A DNA stretch of 5,272 nucleotides from Actinomycetes bacterium (GTDB lineage Bacteria; Actinomycetota; Acidimicrobiia; Acidimicrobiales; Palsa-688): assembly GCA_021808425.1 (NCBI GenBank), contig JAKBBS010000234.1, positions 1 through 5,272 on the forward strand, in the 5' to 3' direction. A program made the position numbers and the translations under genes. The notes under the pieces are model-generated. The model was not told the DNA's origin. It saw nothing but the letters and a program-made list of their open reading frames with translations, and made no database searches. Shown piece by piece: positions 5,212 through 5,272 of the stretch; position 1 is the first letter of the stretch; every line of letters starts with the position of its first letter.

Positions 5212-5225
5212 AGCCTCTCATGCGC

Positions 5226-5272
5226 CTAACGACGCTTCTTCTTCTTGTTGTTGACCCGCTTCGGGGCGGTTG
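5226..5272 (-). CDS. ffh: Signal recognition particle GTPase Ffh, C-terminal end only (runs off right edge)
   Basis: Only the last 14 codons are visible, reading TAPKRVNNKKKKRR and ending in TAG at 5228-5226. A Lys/Arg-rich tail after the M domain is common for Ffh, the SRP54-type GTPase that binds 4.5S RNA and signal peptides and delivers ribosomes to FtsY. The residues alone cannot prove identity. The call rests mainly on the conserved ffh-rpsP-khpA-rimM-trmD-rplS order in Gram-positive bacteria. GTPase motifs and the Met-rich domain lie outside the window. Another basic-tailed protein cannot be excluded. Confidence 0.7.
   Translation of the reverse strand, partial: TAPKRVNNKKKKRR

Overview
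This window looks like a stretch of actinobacterial chromosome, most plausibly from the class Acidimicrobiia or a relative. Coding DNA is GC-rich. A DUF2469 gene is present, a family I know almost only from Actinobacteria. Gene order follows the actinobacterial ffh-rpsP-khpA-rimM-trmD-rplS ... DUF2469-yraN-comM arrangement. The taxonomic placement is inference. Every convincing gene is on the minus strand, so the biological reading direction is from high to low coordinates.

Right half (5272 to 2759) is the ribosome and tRNA maturation operon. It holds the last codons of ffh (SRP GTPase), rpsP (S16), a KhpA-type KH RNA-binding protein, rimM (16S maturation), trmD (tRNA m1G37 methyltransferase) and rplS (L19). 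rpsP and khpA overlap by GTGA. There are two unusual gaps: about 118 nt ahead of trmD, and 71 nt ahead of rplS with an orphan consensus Shine-Dalgarno sequence and a small hairpin over the real one. Notable protein details are a very acidic N-terminal extension on the KH protein and Glu instead of Asp at the TrmD general-base position.

Middle (2758 to 2043). Actinobacteria usually carry lepB and rnhB between rplS and DUF2469; neither is here. Instead there is about 540 bp of lower-GC DNA (about 50% GC by hand count over 2221-2700, with a 27% patch at 2221-2280) without a convincing gene. It contains a three-unit, roughly 60-bp degenerate tandem repeat, a 6-bp-stem hairpin and a short minus-strand reading frame with a faint helix-turn-helix look. 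It ends abruptly at about 2222 against a GC-rich 59-codon frame that runs into the DUF2469 start by an ATGA overlap. That frame looks like the surviving 3' end of a lost gene. I read this as the scar of an old insertion/deletion.

Left half (2046 to 1) is a tightly packed operon: DUF2469, yraN (UPF0102, nuclease-like), a PLP-dependent trans-sulfuration enzyme starting at TTG inside the yraN stop, and the first 17 codons of a comM/yifB-like Mg-chelatase-family ATPase running off the left edge. The PLP enzyme is a metabolic guest in an otherwise DNA-processing cluster. I see no tRNA, rRNA, CRISPR array or intact mobile element, and no clear new multi-gene system. The middle region is the part most worth a second look.
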